Shown here in pieces: positions 18,099-27,505 of a stretch of 64,000 nt of DNA. Made by a program: the position numbers and the translations under genes. How positions within the stretch are numbered: position 1 is the stretch's first letter; the number at the start of each line of letters is the position of its first letter. The stretch is taken from positions 682,001 through 746,000 of the forward strand of contig NZ_PCPP01000002.1 of the NCBI RefSeq assembly GCF_002979755.1, in the 5' to 3' direction. Below the pieces are notes generated by a model. That model saw only the letters and a program-made list of their open reading frames with translations. It searched no databases and was not told where the DNA came from. This DNA comes from Chryseobacterium culicis. GTDB taxonomy: Bacteria > Bacteroidota > Bacteroidia > Flavobacteriales > Weeksellaceae.

Positions 18099-18156
18099 AG
18101 TGTTCCTCTATTTTTAAGATCCAGAAAATGTGGAATTATCATAATATAAATTAACT

Positions 18157-18228
18157 AAAATTTAACTTCGATTTATTTCAAAAAAATCCCGTGAAATACC
18201 CCTAAAAGTTAAATTTTGATTAAATTTG
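18157..18228 (+). promoter_or_regulatory. eno promoter with long inverted repeat
   Basis: TAAATTTG (18221-18228) matches the Bacteroidota -7 box exactly and lies 22 bp before the eno ATG. No clear TTG occurs at -33. Directly upstream, a perfect 12-bp inverted repeat AAAATTTAACTT / AAGTTAAATTTT (18157-18168 and 18206-18217) brackets the -33 region and could be an operator or an AT-rich coincidence. Confidence 0.5.
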
Positions 18229-18247
18229 TCTAAACTAAAAAAAATAA

Positions 18248-19543
<1,296 letters not shown>

Positions 19544-19562
19544 TTAATCGAATTTATAAATA

Positions 19563-19598
19563 ACGGCAAGCGAAATTTTTAGTTTGCCGTATTTTATG
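19563..19598 (+). terminator. Possible terminator after eno
   Basis: ACGGCAA (19563-19569) pairs with TTGCCGT (19584-19590) around a 14-nt loop, followed by ATTTTATGG. The T-run is weak. It could end eno transcripts partially before gltA, which starts 41 bp downstream of the hairpin. Confidence 0.5.
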
Positions 19599-19631
19599 GA
19601 AAGTGGTATATTTAAAAAAAATAAATAAATA

Positions 19632-20918
19632 ATGTCAGACAACAAAGTAATATTGAATTACGACGGTAATTCATATGAATATCCTATCGTGGATAGTACT
19701 ATCGGAGACAGAGGGATTGATATTTCAAAATTAAGAGACCAGACAGGTTTGATCACTCTGGATTTAGGTTACAAAAATACAGGAGCTACTATTAGCGACA
19801 TCACTTACTTAGACGGAGATAAAGGAGAATTATTCTACAGAGGTTATCCAATTGAGCAGATTGCTGAAAAATCTAACTTCACTGAAGTAATGTATCTTTT
19901 ATTACATGGAGAATTACCTACTCAGGATCAGTTTACTTCATTCGACAACAACATTAAAAAATATAACTTCATCGCAGACGAAATGAAAAAGATCATTGAT
20001 GTTTTTCCTCGTTCTGCTCACCCTATGGGAGTTTTATCTTCTATGACTTCTGCATTGACAGCTTTCAACCCAAAGGCAGTTAACGTAAACTCTAAAGAAG
20101 AAATGGATCACGCTGCAGAGCTGATGATCGCTAAGTTCTCTCACCTTTGTGCTTGGACTTACAGAAAAACCCAAGGTTTACCATTAAACCACGGGGATAA
20201 CAACCTAAACTACGTAGAGAACTTCTACAAAATGGCATTCAGATTACCAAATGCTGATTTCGAAATCGATCCGGTAGTTGTAGGTGCTTTAGATAAATTA
20301 TTAATTCTTCACGCAGACCACGAACAAAACTGTTCTACTTCTACAGTAAGAATGGTAGGTTCTGCTCATACAGGTCTTTTTGCTTCTATCTCTGCGGGGG
20401 TTTCTGCACTTTGGGGACCACTTCACGGTGGAGCTAACCAAGCAGTAATCGAAATGCTTGAATTGATCGAAAAAGATGGAGGTGACGTATCTAAATATGT
20501 TGCTAAAGCAAAAGATAAGAGTGATAACTTCCGTCTAATGGGATTCGGACACAGAGTTTACAAAAACTTCGACCCAAGAGCGAAAATTATCAAGAAAGCT
20601 GCTGATGATATCCTTACAGCATTAGGGATCCAGGATAAAGCTCTTGACATTGCTATGCAGTTAGAAAGAGTAGCGCTTGAAGACGAATACTTCGTAGAAA
20701 GAAAGCTATATCCAAACGTAGATTTCTATTCAGGAATCATCTACAGAGCGTTAGGAATTCCTACAGAAATGTTTACTGTAATGTTTGCATTAGGAAGACT
20801 TCCAGGATGGATTTCTCAGTGGAAAGAAATGAGACTGAAAGGAGACCCAATCGGAAGACCAAGACAGGTTTACCAAGGTGCTCAGGAAAGAAACTACATC
20901 GATATTGCAAGCAGATAA
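19632..20918 (+). CDS. gltA: Citrate synthase
   Basis: This 428-residue enzyme condenses acetyl-CoA and oxaloacetate to citrate. Catalytic regions are visible: HADHEQNCSTSTVRMVGSAH, SALWGPLHGGANQAV, and GFGHRVYKNFDPRA, which carry the active-site His residues, and FYSGIIYRALGIP containing an active-site Asp-region segment. Its length is that of the hexameric Gram-negative type. It lies 88 bp after eno and has a strong terminator behind it. Confidence 0.98.
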   Translation: MSDNKVILNYDGNSYEYPIVDSTIGDRGIDISKLRDQTGLITLDLGYKNTGATISDITYLDGDKGELFYRGYPIEQIAEKSNFTEVMYLLLHGELPTQDQFTSFDNNIKKYNFIADEMKKIIDVFPRSAHPMGVLSSMTSALTAFNPKAVNVNSKEEMDHAAELMIAKFSHLCAWTYRKTQGLPLNHGDNNLNYVENFYKMAFRLPNADFEIDPVVVGALDKLLILHADHEQNCSTSTVRMVGSAHTGLFASISAGVSALWGPLHGGANQAVIEMLELIEKDGGDVSKYVAKAKDKSDNFRLMGFGHRVYKNFDPRAKIIKKAADDILTALGIQDKALDIAMQLERVALEDEYFVERKLYPNVDFYSGIIYRALGIPTEMFTVMFALGRLPGWISQWKEMRLKGDPIGRPRQVYQGAQERNYIDIASR

Positions 20919-20936
20919 TATTTGCTTATACCATAA

Positions 20937-20974
20937 AAAGAATCCCAAAGCTTGCTTTGGGATTCTTTGTTTTT
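20937..20974 (+). terminator. Terminator between gltA and the SnoaL-like gene
   Basis: A 15-bp perfect stem (20937-20951 with 20954-20968) with an effectively 4-nt loop is followed by TGTTTTT. It ends gltA. With the A-rich 5' flank it could also act on convergent transcripts of the minus-strand SnoaL-like gene. Confidence 0.9.
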
Positions 20975-20985
20975 ATCATGATGCC

Positions 20986-21309
20986 TTATTCAGTGATGGC
21001 TAAAGCTGCAATAAGATCTTCTTCAATTCTGAAATAAAAATTCAAAAGTATCGGGCTGCCGTCAAAAGATCCTGAAATATTGATTTTCAGTTGAACTGTA
21101 TTCTCCTGAGTAGAAAAAATCTGTATCTCAAAGAAGGTTTGAAACTCATTATTGGATTTCTCATTCCATTGTCTGATTTCCTCTTTCCCTTTATAGATTT
21201 TTCCTTCATCAAACACCGTTGCATGATCGGAGAAACAACGGGATAAAGATGTGCTGTCAAAAACCTTTTGTGCTTCTAAAAACTCTTGTAAAATGTTAGG
21301 TAAGTTCAT
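20986..21309 (-). CDS. SnoaL-like / NTF2-fold protein
   Basis: The 107-residue protein matches the small polyketide-cyclase/SnoaL-like alpha+beta barrel pattern: an N-terminal helix (ILQEFLEAQKVFDSTSLSRCF), then SDHATVFDEGKIYKGKEEIRQW, then beta strands ending FYFRIEEDLIAALAI. Members of this fold are isomerases or binding proteins and no substrate can be read. It is the second gene of an operon, 18 bp after the SDR gene, under the likely control of the divergent HxlR regulator. Confidence 0.8.
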   Translation of the reverse strand: MNLPNILQEFLEAQKVFDSTSLSRCFSDHATVFDEGKIYKGKEEIRQWNEKSNNEFQTFFEIQIFSTQENTVQLKINISGSFDGSPILLNFYFRIEEDLIAALAITE

Positions 21310-21327
21310 ATTATCGTTTTTAAAATA

Positions 21328-22122
21328 TTAAATAGTAGGAATCGTTCCGCCGTCTATTATATACTCGGTGCCTGTTAAATATTGTGCCCGTGGAGAAACA
21401 AGGAAACCTACAAACTCTGCAATATCTTCGGGTTGTGCCGGCTTACCGATAGGAATTCCTCCCAATGCATCCATCACGCTTTGAGTAGCTTCTTCCACCG
21501 AAGTTTTGGAGCTTTCAGCAATCCGTTCCATCATTCGGGTTGCAGATGAAGTCATAATCCATCCCGGAGACACCGTAAGTACACGAACTCCTTTTGGTGA
21601 AACTTCTTTTGATAAACCTTTGCTATAGTTGATTAACCCGGCTTTGGCAGCAGCATAAGGCAATGTAGAATCAAATAAAGGTAGTCTTCCCTGAATAGAA
21701 GCAATATGAATGATTACTCCCGCTTTCCGCTCCAGCATTTGTGGCAGAAATCCTCTGTCTAGACGGACAGGTACCAAAAGATTGGTCTGGATCGTGCTTT
21801 CCCAATCTTCATCACTCAGAACCGCAAAACCACCACCAGGCGTATCTGAACCACCCAGAGTATTAATCAGAATATCCAGTCTCCCAAATGTGGAAAGAAC
21901 TTCGTCTACCAGTTTTTCAGTTTCTTTTATACGGCTCAGATCTCCCGCAATAAAATGCAATTGATTGTTCAGCTCTTCAGGTTGATTTCTTGCGGTAACA
22001 ATTACCGTGGCACCAGCAGCCAGCAGTCTTTCAGCAATTGCTTTTCCTGTTCCTTTTGTACCTCCGGTTACCAAAGCAATTTGACCTGATAATTCATTGT
22101 TGAAATTAAATAGTTCTGTCAT
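21328..22122 (-). CDS. Short-chain dehydrogenase/reductase
   Basis: The 264-residue SDR oxidoreductase has the Rossmann GGTKGTG (residues 20-26), NTLGGSD (88-93), catalytic Ser142, Tyr156 and Lys160 (YAAAK), and a C-terminal LTGTEYIIDGGTIPTI. It is an NAD(P)-dependent reductase of the classical 3-oxoacyl-ACP reductase-like group; the substrate is unknown. It is divergent from an HxlR-type regulator, an arrangement common for redox- or aldehyde-responsive SDR genes (inference), and co-transcribed with the SnoaL-like gene. Confidence 0.93.
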   Translation of the reverse strand: MTELFNFNNELSGQIALVTGGTKGTGKAIAERLLAAGATVIVTARNQPEELNNQLHFIAGDLSRIKETEKLVDEVLSTFGRLDILINTLGGSDTPGGGFAVLSDEDWESTIQTNLLVPVRLDRGFLPQMLERKAGVIIHIASIQGRLPLFDSTLPYAAAKAGLINYSKGLSKEVSPKGVRVLTVSPGWIMTSSATRMMERIAESSKTSVEEATQSVMDALGGIPIGKPAQPEDIAEFVGFLVSPRAQYLTGTEYIIDGGTIPTI

Positions 22123-22149
22123 TATTTCTTTTTTTGTACAAATTTCAGG

Positions 22150-22182
22150 AGTACGTAAGATTCATACAAGTACGGACTTACG
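22150..22182. promoter_or_regulatory. Candidate HxlR operator between SDR and hxlR-type gene
   Basis: The divergent spacer holds an inverted repeat CGTAAG-N17-CTTACG (22154-22159 and 22177-22182) and a direct repeat AGTACG (22150-22155 and 22169-22174). HxlR-family operators are often GTAC/TTAC-type dyads, so binding by the adjacent regulator is plausible. This is inference from position and symmetry. Confidence 0.45.
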
Positions 22183-22210
22183 AATCATATAGGGATAAAT
22201 TAATCCCCTA

Positions 22211-22240
22211 TTGTGGTCTCATCTCATTGTGCTACATTTG
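22211..22240 (+). promoter_or_regulatory. Promoter of the HxlR-type regulator gene
   Basis: TTG (22211-22213), a 19-bp spacer and TACATTTG (22233-22240) match the Bacteroidota -33/-7 consensus exactly. The likely start of transcription (5-7 bp downstream) coincides with the ATG at 22245, so the mRNA may be leaderless. Confidence 0.6.
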
Positions 22241-22244
22241 TTTT

Positions 22245-22631
22245 ATGTATGAAAGAAAAATTCCACCCAATCTGAATTGCGGACTTGATCTGATTGCTGA
22301 GGTGCTCTATGGCAAATGGAAAATCCGTTTGCTATGGTTTATTAATGAAGGATTCCAAAGACCCAGCGAATTGCAGCGGAAAATTCCTGATGCTTCCCGC
22401 AGAGTACTAAATGTACAGTTGAAAGAACTTGAAGAACATGAACTTGTAATAAAGAAGATTTATCCCGTAGTACCTCCAAAAGTAGAATACAGGCTTACAG
22501 AATTCGGGCAGACGCTGATTCCGGTGATTGCTGCATTGGGAAAATGGGGAGACGATCATGAAGAACGTTTACGGATTTTAATCTTGAAAAGGCTTGAAAA
22601 TCCATCACAAAGTGAGGCAGATCTGACCTAG
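22245..22631 (+). CDS. HxlR-family transcriptional regulator
   Basis: This is a 128-residue winged-helix protein. The HxlR domain begins with IPPNLNCGLDLIAEVLYGKWKIRLLWFI and includes RPSELQRKIPDASRRVLNVQLKELEEHELV and VEYRLTEFGQTLIPVI. Cys near residue 12 (LNCGLD) is at the position where redox-sensing members carry a reactive cysteine. The ATG at 22245 gives the family N-terminus; the longer upstream open frame is not needed and would cover the promoter. It is divergent from the SDR-SnoaL operon, its probable target. Confidence 0.9.
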   Translation: MYERKIPPNLNCGLDLIAEVLYGKWKIRLLWFINEGFQRPSELQRKIPDASRRVLNVQLKELEEHELVIKKIYPVVPPKVEYRLTEFGQTLIPVIAALGKWGDDHEERLRILILKRLENPSQSEADLT

Positions 22632-22707
22632 TTGTCAATTTTTTATATTTTACAAAATTGAATATAATAATTTGATTAAATTTACTACTGTAAAAAATTA
22701 ATACCCA

Positions 22708-23772
22708 ATGAATTTCGGACAACAGATGTTATTTTTCTTCAGTGCAGTAGGAGCGTTTAATGGACTTCTGCTGGGAATCTATCTGCTGTTCATTAAAAAA
22801 CAGAAATACCTGCCGGATTTTTTCCTTGGACTTCTTCTTTTAATGCTAAGTTCAAGAGTAGGGATTTCCGTATTCATGTATTTTTATCCGGATTTGCCCA
22901 GAATCATTCCACACTTGGGAATGTCAGCATTGTTCTTCACCGGGCCGGCTTTATATTACTATGTGAAATCTTCCTTTCAGCAGGATCAGTTTGATTGGAA
23001 GAACTGTCAGAAATCGTTTGGAATATTAACGCTTGTTTTAGGAGCTGTCGGGTTATTATATTTATTTTTTCCTATTACCTGGGATCACTATTTTGGAACC
23101 TTTATTTATACTGTTTGGTCAATATTCGTATTTCTTGCAGCCTATCAGTATTATATTTTCATTAAACAGAATCATAAAAGCCCCAACAATTTTGTCCTTC
23201 CGGTTCTGGTGAGTAATGTGATTATCTTTTTGAGCTATCAATTGATTTCTACGGGTTGGATACAAATATATTATTGTGCAGGAGGAAGCCTGGTGTTTTC
23301 TTTTGTGCTGTATGCCAATTTTTTAATTCTATTTAATAAGAAATACCAGCAGCTTCCGGTAAAAGAAGCGACAAAATATTCCAATAAAAAGATTTCCGGA
23401 GAACAGGCAGATAGTTTCGTATCCAGATTAGAAAGATTGATGAGTACAGAAGAACTCTATAAAAACCCAAACCTGAAATTGAGCGATCTTGCTTCAAGAA
23501 TGAATATATCTGCTCACCAGCTTTCTCAGCTGTTGAATGATAATTTAGGGAAAAGTTTTGCGACGTGCATCAATGAATACAGAATCAATGAAGCCTGTGA
23601 GAAAATAGAAAATGGTTCCTATCTGAAAATTGAAGAGATAGGGTATGAAGTAGGATTCAACTCCAAGTCAACTTTCTTTTCCACATTCAAGAAAATAAAA
23701 AATACAACACCTCTTTTGTATAAACAGTCTCAAACCCTTACTGAGCCTGGGTTTCATAGTTCAAATTTATAA
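22708..23772 (+). CDS. Membrane-anchored AraC-family regulator
   Basis: The 354-residue protein has about seven hydrophobic segments in its first 215 residues and a C-terminal AraC-type double helix-turn-helix (LKLSDLASRMNISAHQLSQLLND, then IEEIGYEVGFNSKSTFFSTFKKIKNTTP). Such membrane AraC hybrids are common in Bacteroidota and are thought to sense signals in the membrane. It precedes an outer-membrane receptor gene in the same orientation by 80 bp, so regulation of that gene is likely (inference). Confidence 0.9.
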   Translation: MNFGQQMLFFFSAVGAFNGLLLGIYLLFIKKQKYLPDFFLGLLLLMLSSRVGISVFMYFYPDLPRIIPHLGMSALFFTGPALYYYVKSSFQQDQFDWKNCQKSFGILTLVLGAVGLLYLFFPITWDHYFGTFIYTVWSIFVFLAAYQYYIFIKQNHKSPNNFVLPVLVSNVIIFLSYQLISTGWIQIYYCAGGSLVFSFVLYANFLILFNKKYQQLPVKEATKYSNKKISGEQADSFVSRLERLMSTEELYKNPNLKLSDLASRMNISAHQLSQLLNDNLGKSFATCINEYRINEACEKIENGSYLKIEEIGYEVGFNSKSTFFSTFKKIKNTTPLLYKQSQTLTEPGFHSSNL

Positions 23773-23803
23773 TTCAGTACTGCGGAATTTCAATTTCAAA
23801 ACC

Positions 23804-23831
23804 GTAATATTACAGCAAGCCGATACTTTTG
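23804..23831 (+). promoter_or_regulatory. Promoter of the outer-membrane receptor gene
   Basis: TACTTTTG (23824-23831) is an exact -7 box, 21 bp before the start codon. There is no TTG at -33. Instead a perfect 10-bp palindrome GTAATATTAC (23804-23813) occupies that region, as expected for an activator-dependent promoter, possibly for the AraC regulator upstream. Confidence 0.45.
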
Positions 23832-23852
23832 ATTTCATAAAATTTACTATTT

Positions 23853-26015
23853 ATGATCATCAAATTATGGCTTTTGATACTGTTCCTGTTTCTTTCATTT
23901 TGTGGAAAAGCACAGAAAGCAGCCCCAGATTCTCTGACTGAAACAAAATCTTCCACAACCCATATTTCAGAAGTGGTTATCCAGTCAGCTCCAAGAAAAG
24001 TAAAACTGAGTGACGGAAATCTTGTAATGTCTATTGCGGGAAACAAAGACTTTAAAACCTCTACCCATCTTCTCGATGTGTTAAGAAAAACACCGGGTGT
24101 TACAGTAGACCAGGAAGACGGAATTTTTATTGGAGGAAGAATTACTCCCGCAATTTTTATTGATGGCAAGCCTGTTGTGATGAGTAATCAGGAAATACAG
24201 GCGTATTTACGGTCTTTATCACCTGAAATGGTAGAATCTATAGAAGTAAATACCAATCCGTCTTCAAAATATGATGCGGAATTTAAGGGAATTATTGATA
24301 TTAAATTAAAAAAGAATACCAGCCTCGGCTGGAAAGCCAATTATAACGGCAATGTCTACGTGAATAAATTTAACTATCGGGAAAATGCAGTGAGCTTATC
24401 TTACCATACAGGAAAGGTGACGTACAACTTGCAGGCAGGTTATAATGAAGGAATTTCAACCTATCGATATAAAGCCTTACAACAGTTAGCGAATACTAAT
24501 GTCCTGCGCACCAATACCTATCAGAAAGACTTTGGTAAAGTGTATAATATTCAGGCAGGAGCAGATTTCAGACTGAATGATAAAAACAGAGCCGGGATCA
24601 ATCTGAGAGGAAACTTCCGGAACATTGACCGTATCCGTAACGGATCTCTTTATGCTACTGATAAGAATGAAAAACAACTGGTATTCCATACAATAAATGA
24701 AAACTCTACGGATTATTCACAGGATAACTATGGGCTCACAGCAGATTATTCTTTCCAAAACAAAGGATTTAAGCTTACTTTTCTTGGGAATTATCTTTCC
24801 GTTAAAAATAAACAGGATGATGATTTTATTAATAGAGATCAAGCTACAGCGAATCTTTTATCTTATTGGAAATCTGACTTACTTAACAAAATTAATATCT
24901 ATACTGCTCAGATAGATGCTTCCCAAAAAATAAATACTATATATCTTGAAGCAGGCATCAAGTACAGCAATTCCGACACCCATAATAATATCAGGTATGA
25001 TACACTGTCTGCCGGAAATCAGTTTGTTTTTGATCCTACGCGAAGCAATATATTTTCCTATAAGGAGAGAATATGGTCAGGCTATCTTTCTTACAGACAA
25101 AAGATAGGGAATTTGCAGATCAATGCCGGATTGAGATTTGAAAATACAAGCAGTATTTCCAATGCTGTTACTTTGGATTCCGTTGTTTCCAGAAACTACC
25201 TGAAATGGCTTCCGTCATTAAGTACAAGCTATGCTTTTAATAAGTCCAGTGAACTTTCTCTTTCCTATAGCAGGAAGATAACAAGACCGAGTTTCTGGCA
25301 GCTTAATCCGTTCAGGTTTTATTTCAGTCCTCTCAATTACTCGATGGGAAACCCCTATTTACTACCTTCTTTGACCAGTCAGATCAAAGCAACCTATCGT
25401 TATAAAAACTGGGTGACAAGCTTTACAGTTGGAAAAGAAAAAGAGGTGATGACCCGTTATCCTCTTTATAATCCGGAAACGAATGTACTGGAATATTTAG
25501 GAACAAATCTTCCCTATCGTAACTTTGCTGTCCTGGAAACCAGCTTTCCCATCAGAATTACAAAATGGTGGAATCTCACGAGCCAGATCGCAGGATATTA
25601 CAATTATGAGTTCAGACCTTATCTGGATGAGGTCTTTGCATTGAATATCTATAATTATGAAGTAAGATTGAATCAGGTATTTTCGCTTCCAAAAGGATTT
25701 ACGGTGAATCTGTTTGCCAATTATGAGTCTAAAACGGGAAATAGCCTTTACATTTTCAAACCAAGGTATACCGTTGATGTATCAGTCCAAAAGTTATGGC
25801 TTGATAATAAACTGAACACAAAAATCGGGTTTAATAATCTCTTTGATTCTTATGAACAGCAGTTAGAATTCCGCCATAAACAAATTATGGATAACCGTAC
25901 TGTCCATTGGTGGGATAGCAGCCGACTGGTATTTTCGCTTAGTTATAATATAGGAAGTTCGAAATATCAGGTAAATGAAACCCAGAAAACGGAAGAAGAA
26001 AACAGAACAAGATAA
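23853..26015 (+). CDS. Outer-membrane beta-barrel receptor with TonB-plug-like domain
   Basis: The 720-residue protein has a signal peptide (IIKLWLLILFLFLSFCGKAQ), a short plug-like domain (LLDVLRKTPGVTVDQEDGIFIGG, then IFIDGKPVVMSNQEIQAYLRSL, SIEVNTNPSSKYDAEFKGIIDIKLKK) and a long barrel of alternating strands ending FSLSYNIGSSKY. This is the OMP_b-brl_3 type of TonB-dependent-receptor relatives. The ligand is unknown. It lies 80 bp after a membrane AraC regulator and ends in a terminator. Two further paralogues occur at 37575-42149. Confidence 0.9.
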   Translation: MIIKLWLLILFLFLSFCGKAQKAAPDSLTETKSSTTHISEVVIQSAPRKVKLSDGNLVMSIAGNKDFKTSTHLLDVLRKTPGVTVDQEDGIFIGGRITPAIFIDGKPVVMSNQEIQAYLRSLSPEMVESIEVNTNPSSKYDAEFKGIIDIKLKKNTSLGWKANYNGNVYVNKFNYRENAVSLSYHTGKVTYNLQAGYNEGISTYRYKALQQLANTNVLRTNTYQKDFGKVYNIQAGADFRLNDKNRAGINLRGNFRNIDRIRNGSLYATDKNEKQLVFHTINENSTDYSQDNYGLTADYSFQNKGFKLTFLGNYLSVKNKQDDDFINRDQATANLLSYWKSDLLNKINIYTAQIDASQKINTIYLEAGIKYSNSDTHNNIRYDTLSAGNQFVFDPTRSNIFSYKERIWSGYLSYRQKIGNLQINAGLRFENTSSISNAVTLDSVVSRNYLKWLPSLSTSYAFNKSSELSLSYSRKITRPSFWQLNPFRFYFSPLNYSMGNPYLLPSLTSQIKATYRYKNWVTSFTVGKEKEVMTRYPLYNPETNVLEYLGTNLPYRNFAVLETSFPIRITKWWNLTSQIAGYYNYEFRPYLDEVFALNIYNYEVRLNQVFSLPKGFTVNLFANYESKTGNSLYIFKPRYTVDVSVQKLWLDNKLNTKIGFNNLFDSYEQQLEFRHKQIMDNRTVHWWDSSRLVFSLSYNIGSSKYQVNETQKTEEENRTR

Positions 26016-26017
26016 GA

Positions 26018-26048
26018 AAGCCTGCTTGAAAAAGCAGGCTTCGTTTTT
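26018..26048. terminator. Bidirectional terminator between receptor gene and GG-peptide gene
   Basis: AAGCCTGCTT (26018-26027) pairs with AAGCAGGCTT (26032-26041) around GAAA and is followed by CGTTTTTA. It sits directly after the receptor stop and just past the stop of the convergent peptide gene. Confidence 0.88.
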
Positions 26049-26049
26049 A

Positions 26050-26214
26050 TTATGGGCATTGGCATCTGTCGCATGTCCAGATATAGCAGTTTCCTGCATC
26101 ATCCCATTCGCAGCATCTTCTGCCTGTTGAGATTGGAGCACCTCCCATTACAGATTTTTGTTGATCTCTTCCTAATTTTTGTGCATTTTTCAGCACTGGA
26201 TTGTTCTTGTTCAT
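26050..26214 (-). CDS. Double-glycine leader, cysteine-rich small peptide (bacteriocin-like)
   Basis: This is a 54-codon gene from ATG 26214 to TAA 26052-26050. The leader (residues 1-25) reads MNKNNPVLKNAQKLGRDQQK and then SVMGG, resembling the Bacteroidota KLSREEQKxxxGG leaders cut by C39 peptidases. The predicted core (26-54) has six Cys (34, 35, 43, 48, 51, 53), two Trp and several Asp. No transporter or modifying enzyme is adjacent. A 10-bp palindrome (TTTCGCGAAA, 26259-26268) lies upstream. Function could be antimicrobial or signalling; the family assignment rests on leader pattern only. Confidence 0.75.
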   Translation of the reverse strand: MNKNNPVLKNAQKLGRDQQKSVMGGAPISTGRRCCEWDDAGNCYIWTCDRCQCP

Positions 26215-26504
26215 GACTTTGATTTTTGGTGTTAATAGTTACGTTTTACTGTTTATAATTTCGCGAAAATTATATCACTAATATAGGAAATTAAATAATA
26301 TAATTATCTGTTTTTTGCTTCTTATGTAGATGGAAAATAGTAAGTTGTAGATGTTTTTGGAACTATTCACTGCAGTTGGCGGAACAGACAAGGAAATTTT
26401 GTGGAAGGGTGCTGGTTTTGGAAGCCAAATTTAATACATAAAATAATGCAAAAGTTTTACAGATAGAGACCTTTACTTATATTTGTAGTATTGCATAAAT
26501 CTTT
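26215..26504. other. Intergenic region between GG-peptide and arginine-deiminase-like gene
   Basis: This 290-bp AT-rich spacer is divergent. It holds the palindrome TTTCGCGAAA (26259-26268) on the peptide side and the promoter of the 26505 gene on the other. No further coding sequence or RNA gene is seen. Confidence 0.6.
26478..26485 (+). promoter_or_regulatory. -7 box of the arginine-deiminase-like gene
   Basis: TATATTTG (26478-26485) matches TAnnTTTG exactly and lies 19 bp before the ATG at 26505. No convincing TTG stands 19-21 bp upstream, only a T-rich run, so the promoter call is moderate. Confidence 0.45.
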
Positions 26505-27419
26505 ATGAGACTAAACATTAAAAACGAAACGGGGAGGCTGAAGTCAGTAGTTCTAGGCCAGCCTAATTCATTGGGAGCAGTTCCCACACTAGAGGAAAGT
26601 TATGACGCAAAGTCATATTACTCAATCGAACACAACATTTATCCTAAAGAAGAGGATATTATCAATGAAATGAATGCTTTTGAAGCAGTGTTAAAAAAGT
26701 ATGACGTTGAAGTACTGCGTCCAAGTATCATCAAAGACTACAACCAGGTTTTTTCCAGAGACGTAGCCTTTGTAATTGATGACAAGATGATCATTTCCAA
26801 TGTGATCGCGGACAGAGCAGACGAGCAGGAAGCATACAAAAGCGTTTTTGAAAAAGTAGCATGGAGAAAGATCATTAACCTTCCGGAAACAGCACACATT
26901 GAAGGAGGAGACGTAATCGTATGGAATGATTTTATTTTTATCGGAACCTGCTTCAGCGAGGATTACAGAAACTATAAAACGGCAAGAACCAACGAGTATG
27001 CCATTGAAATCTTAAAAGAATATTTTCCAAAGAAAAGAATCATTGATCTGGAACTGAAAAAAAACGATAAAGTTCCGTTTGAAGGTATTCTGCATTTGGA
27101 CTGCACATTTAATCCGGTAGGAGAAGACAAATGTATCATTTATAAAAACGGGTTTGTAGATGAAAGCGATTACCGTTTAATCATCGATATTTTCGGAGAA
27201 GAAAACTGTTTCCACATCAATGATGAAGAAATGTTTGAAATGTTCCCGAATATTTTCTCCATTTCACCTGATGTAGTAGTTTCAGACAAAGCATTCACGA
27301 GAATGAATGATCACTTGAGAAACGAATGGGGAATGACTGTTGAAGAAATCCCTTACAGAGAAATCTCTAAAATGGGAGGCTTGTTGAGATGCTCTACAAT
27401 GCCGCTTGTGAGAGAATAA
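26505..27419 (+). CDS. Arginine deiminase / DDAH-family hydrolase
   Basis: This 304-residue member of the guanidino-group-modifying superfamily (arginine deiminase, dimethylarginine hydrolase, amidinotransferase) has catalytic elements in order: EGGD at 133-136, His197 in LHLDC, and Cys296 in GGLLRCSTMPLVRE. These support a hydrolase acting on arginine or a methylated or modified arginine. It is followed by a second family member (CtlX-like) and an AdoMet decarboxylase, which suggests arginine/citrulline or polyamine metabolism. Substrate choice cannot be read from sequence. Confidence 0.88.
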   Translation: MRLNIKNETGRLKSVVLGQPNSLGAVPTLEESYDAKSYYSIEHNIYPKEEDIINEMNAFEAVLKKYDVEVLRPSIIKDYNQVFSRDVAFVIDDKMIISNVIADRADEQEAYKSVFEKVAWRKIINLPETAHIEGGDVIVWNDFIFIGTCFSEDYRNYKTARTNEYAIEILKEYFPKKRIIDLELKKNDKVPFEGILHLDCTFNPVGEDKCIIYKNGFVDESDYRLIIDIFGEENCFHINDEEMFEMFPNIFSISPDVVVSDKAFTRMNDHLRNEWGMTVEEIPYREISKMGGLLRCSTMPLVRE

Positions 27420-27505
27420 TCAGGTAGGAGAGTTTTAGTGTTTGAAAGTGAGAGAGTTTTTACTCTTTCAATCTTTTTAATTTTTCAATCTTTTAATCAA
27501 AAAAA

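Noticed and set aside
22636..22660. Terminator after the HxlR gene
   Set aside because: CAATTTT and AAAATTG can pair, but the stem is short and purely AT-rich at its core with no T-run; not convincing.
25863..26141. 92-codon minus-strand open frame across the receptor 3' end
   Set aside because: It reads the double-glycine peptide gene in another frame and then runs antisense through the terminator and the receptor gene; its composition is not protein-like.
27421..27500. Further heptad tract between the two guanidino-hydrolase genes
   Set aside because: GAGAGTT-like and TTCAATC-like motifs recur, but their spacing (24 and 17 bp) is not a multiple of 7, so I do not count it as a member.
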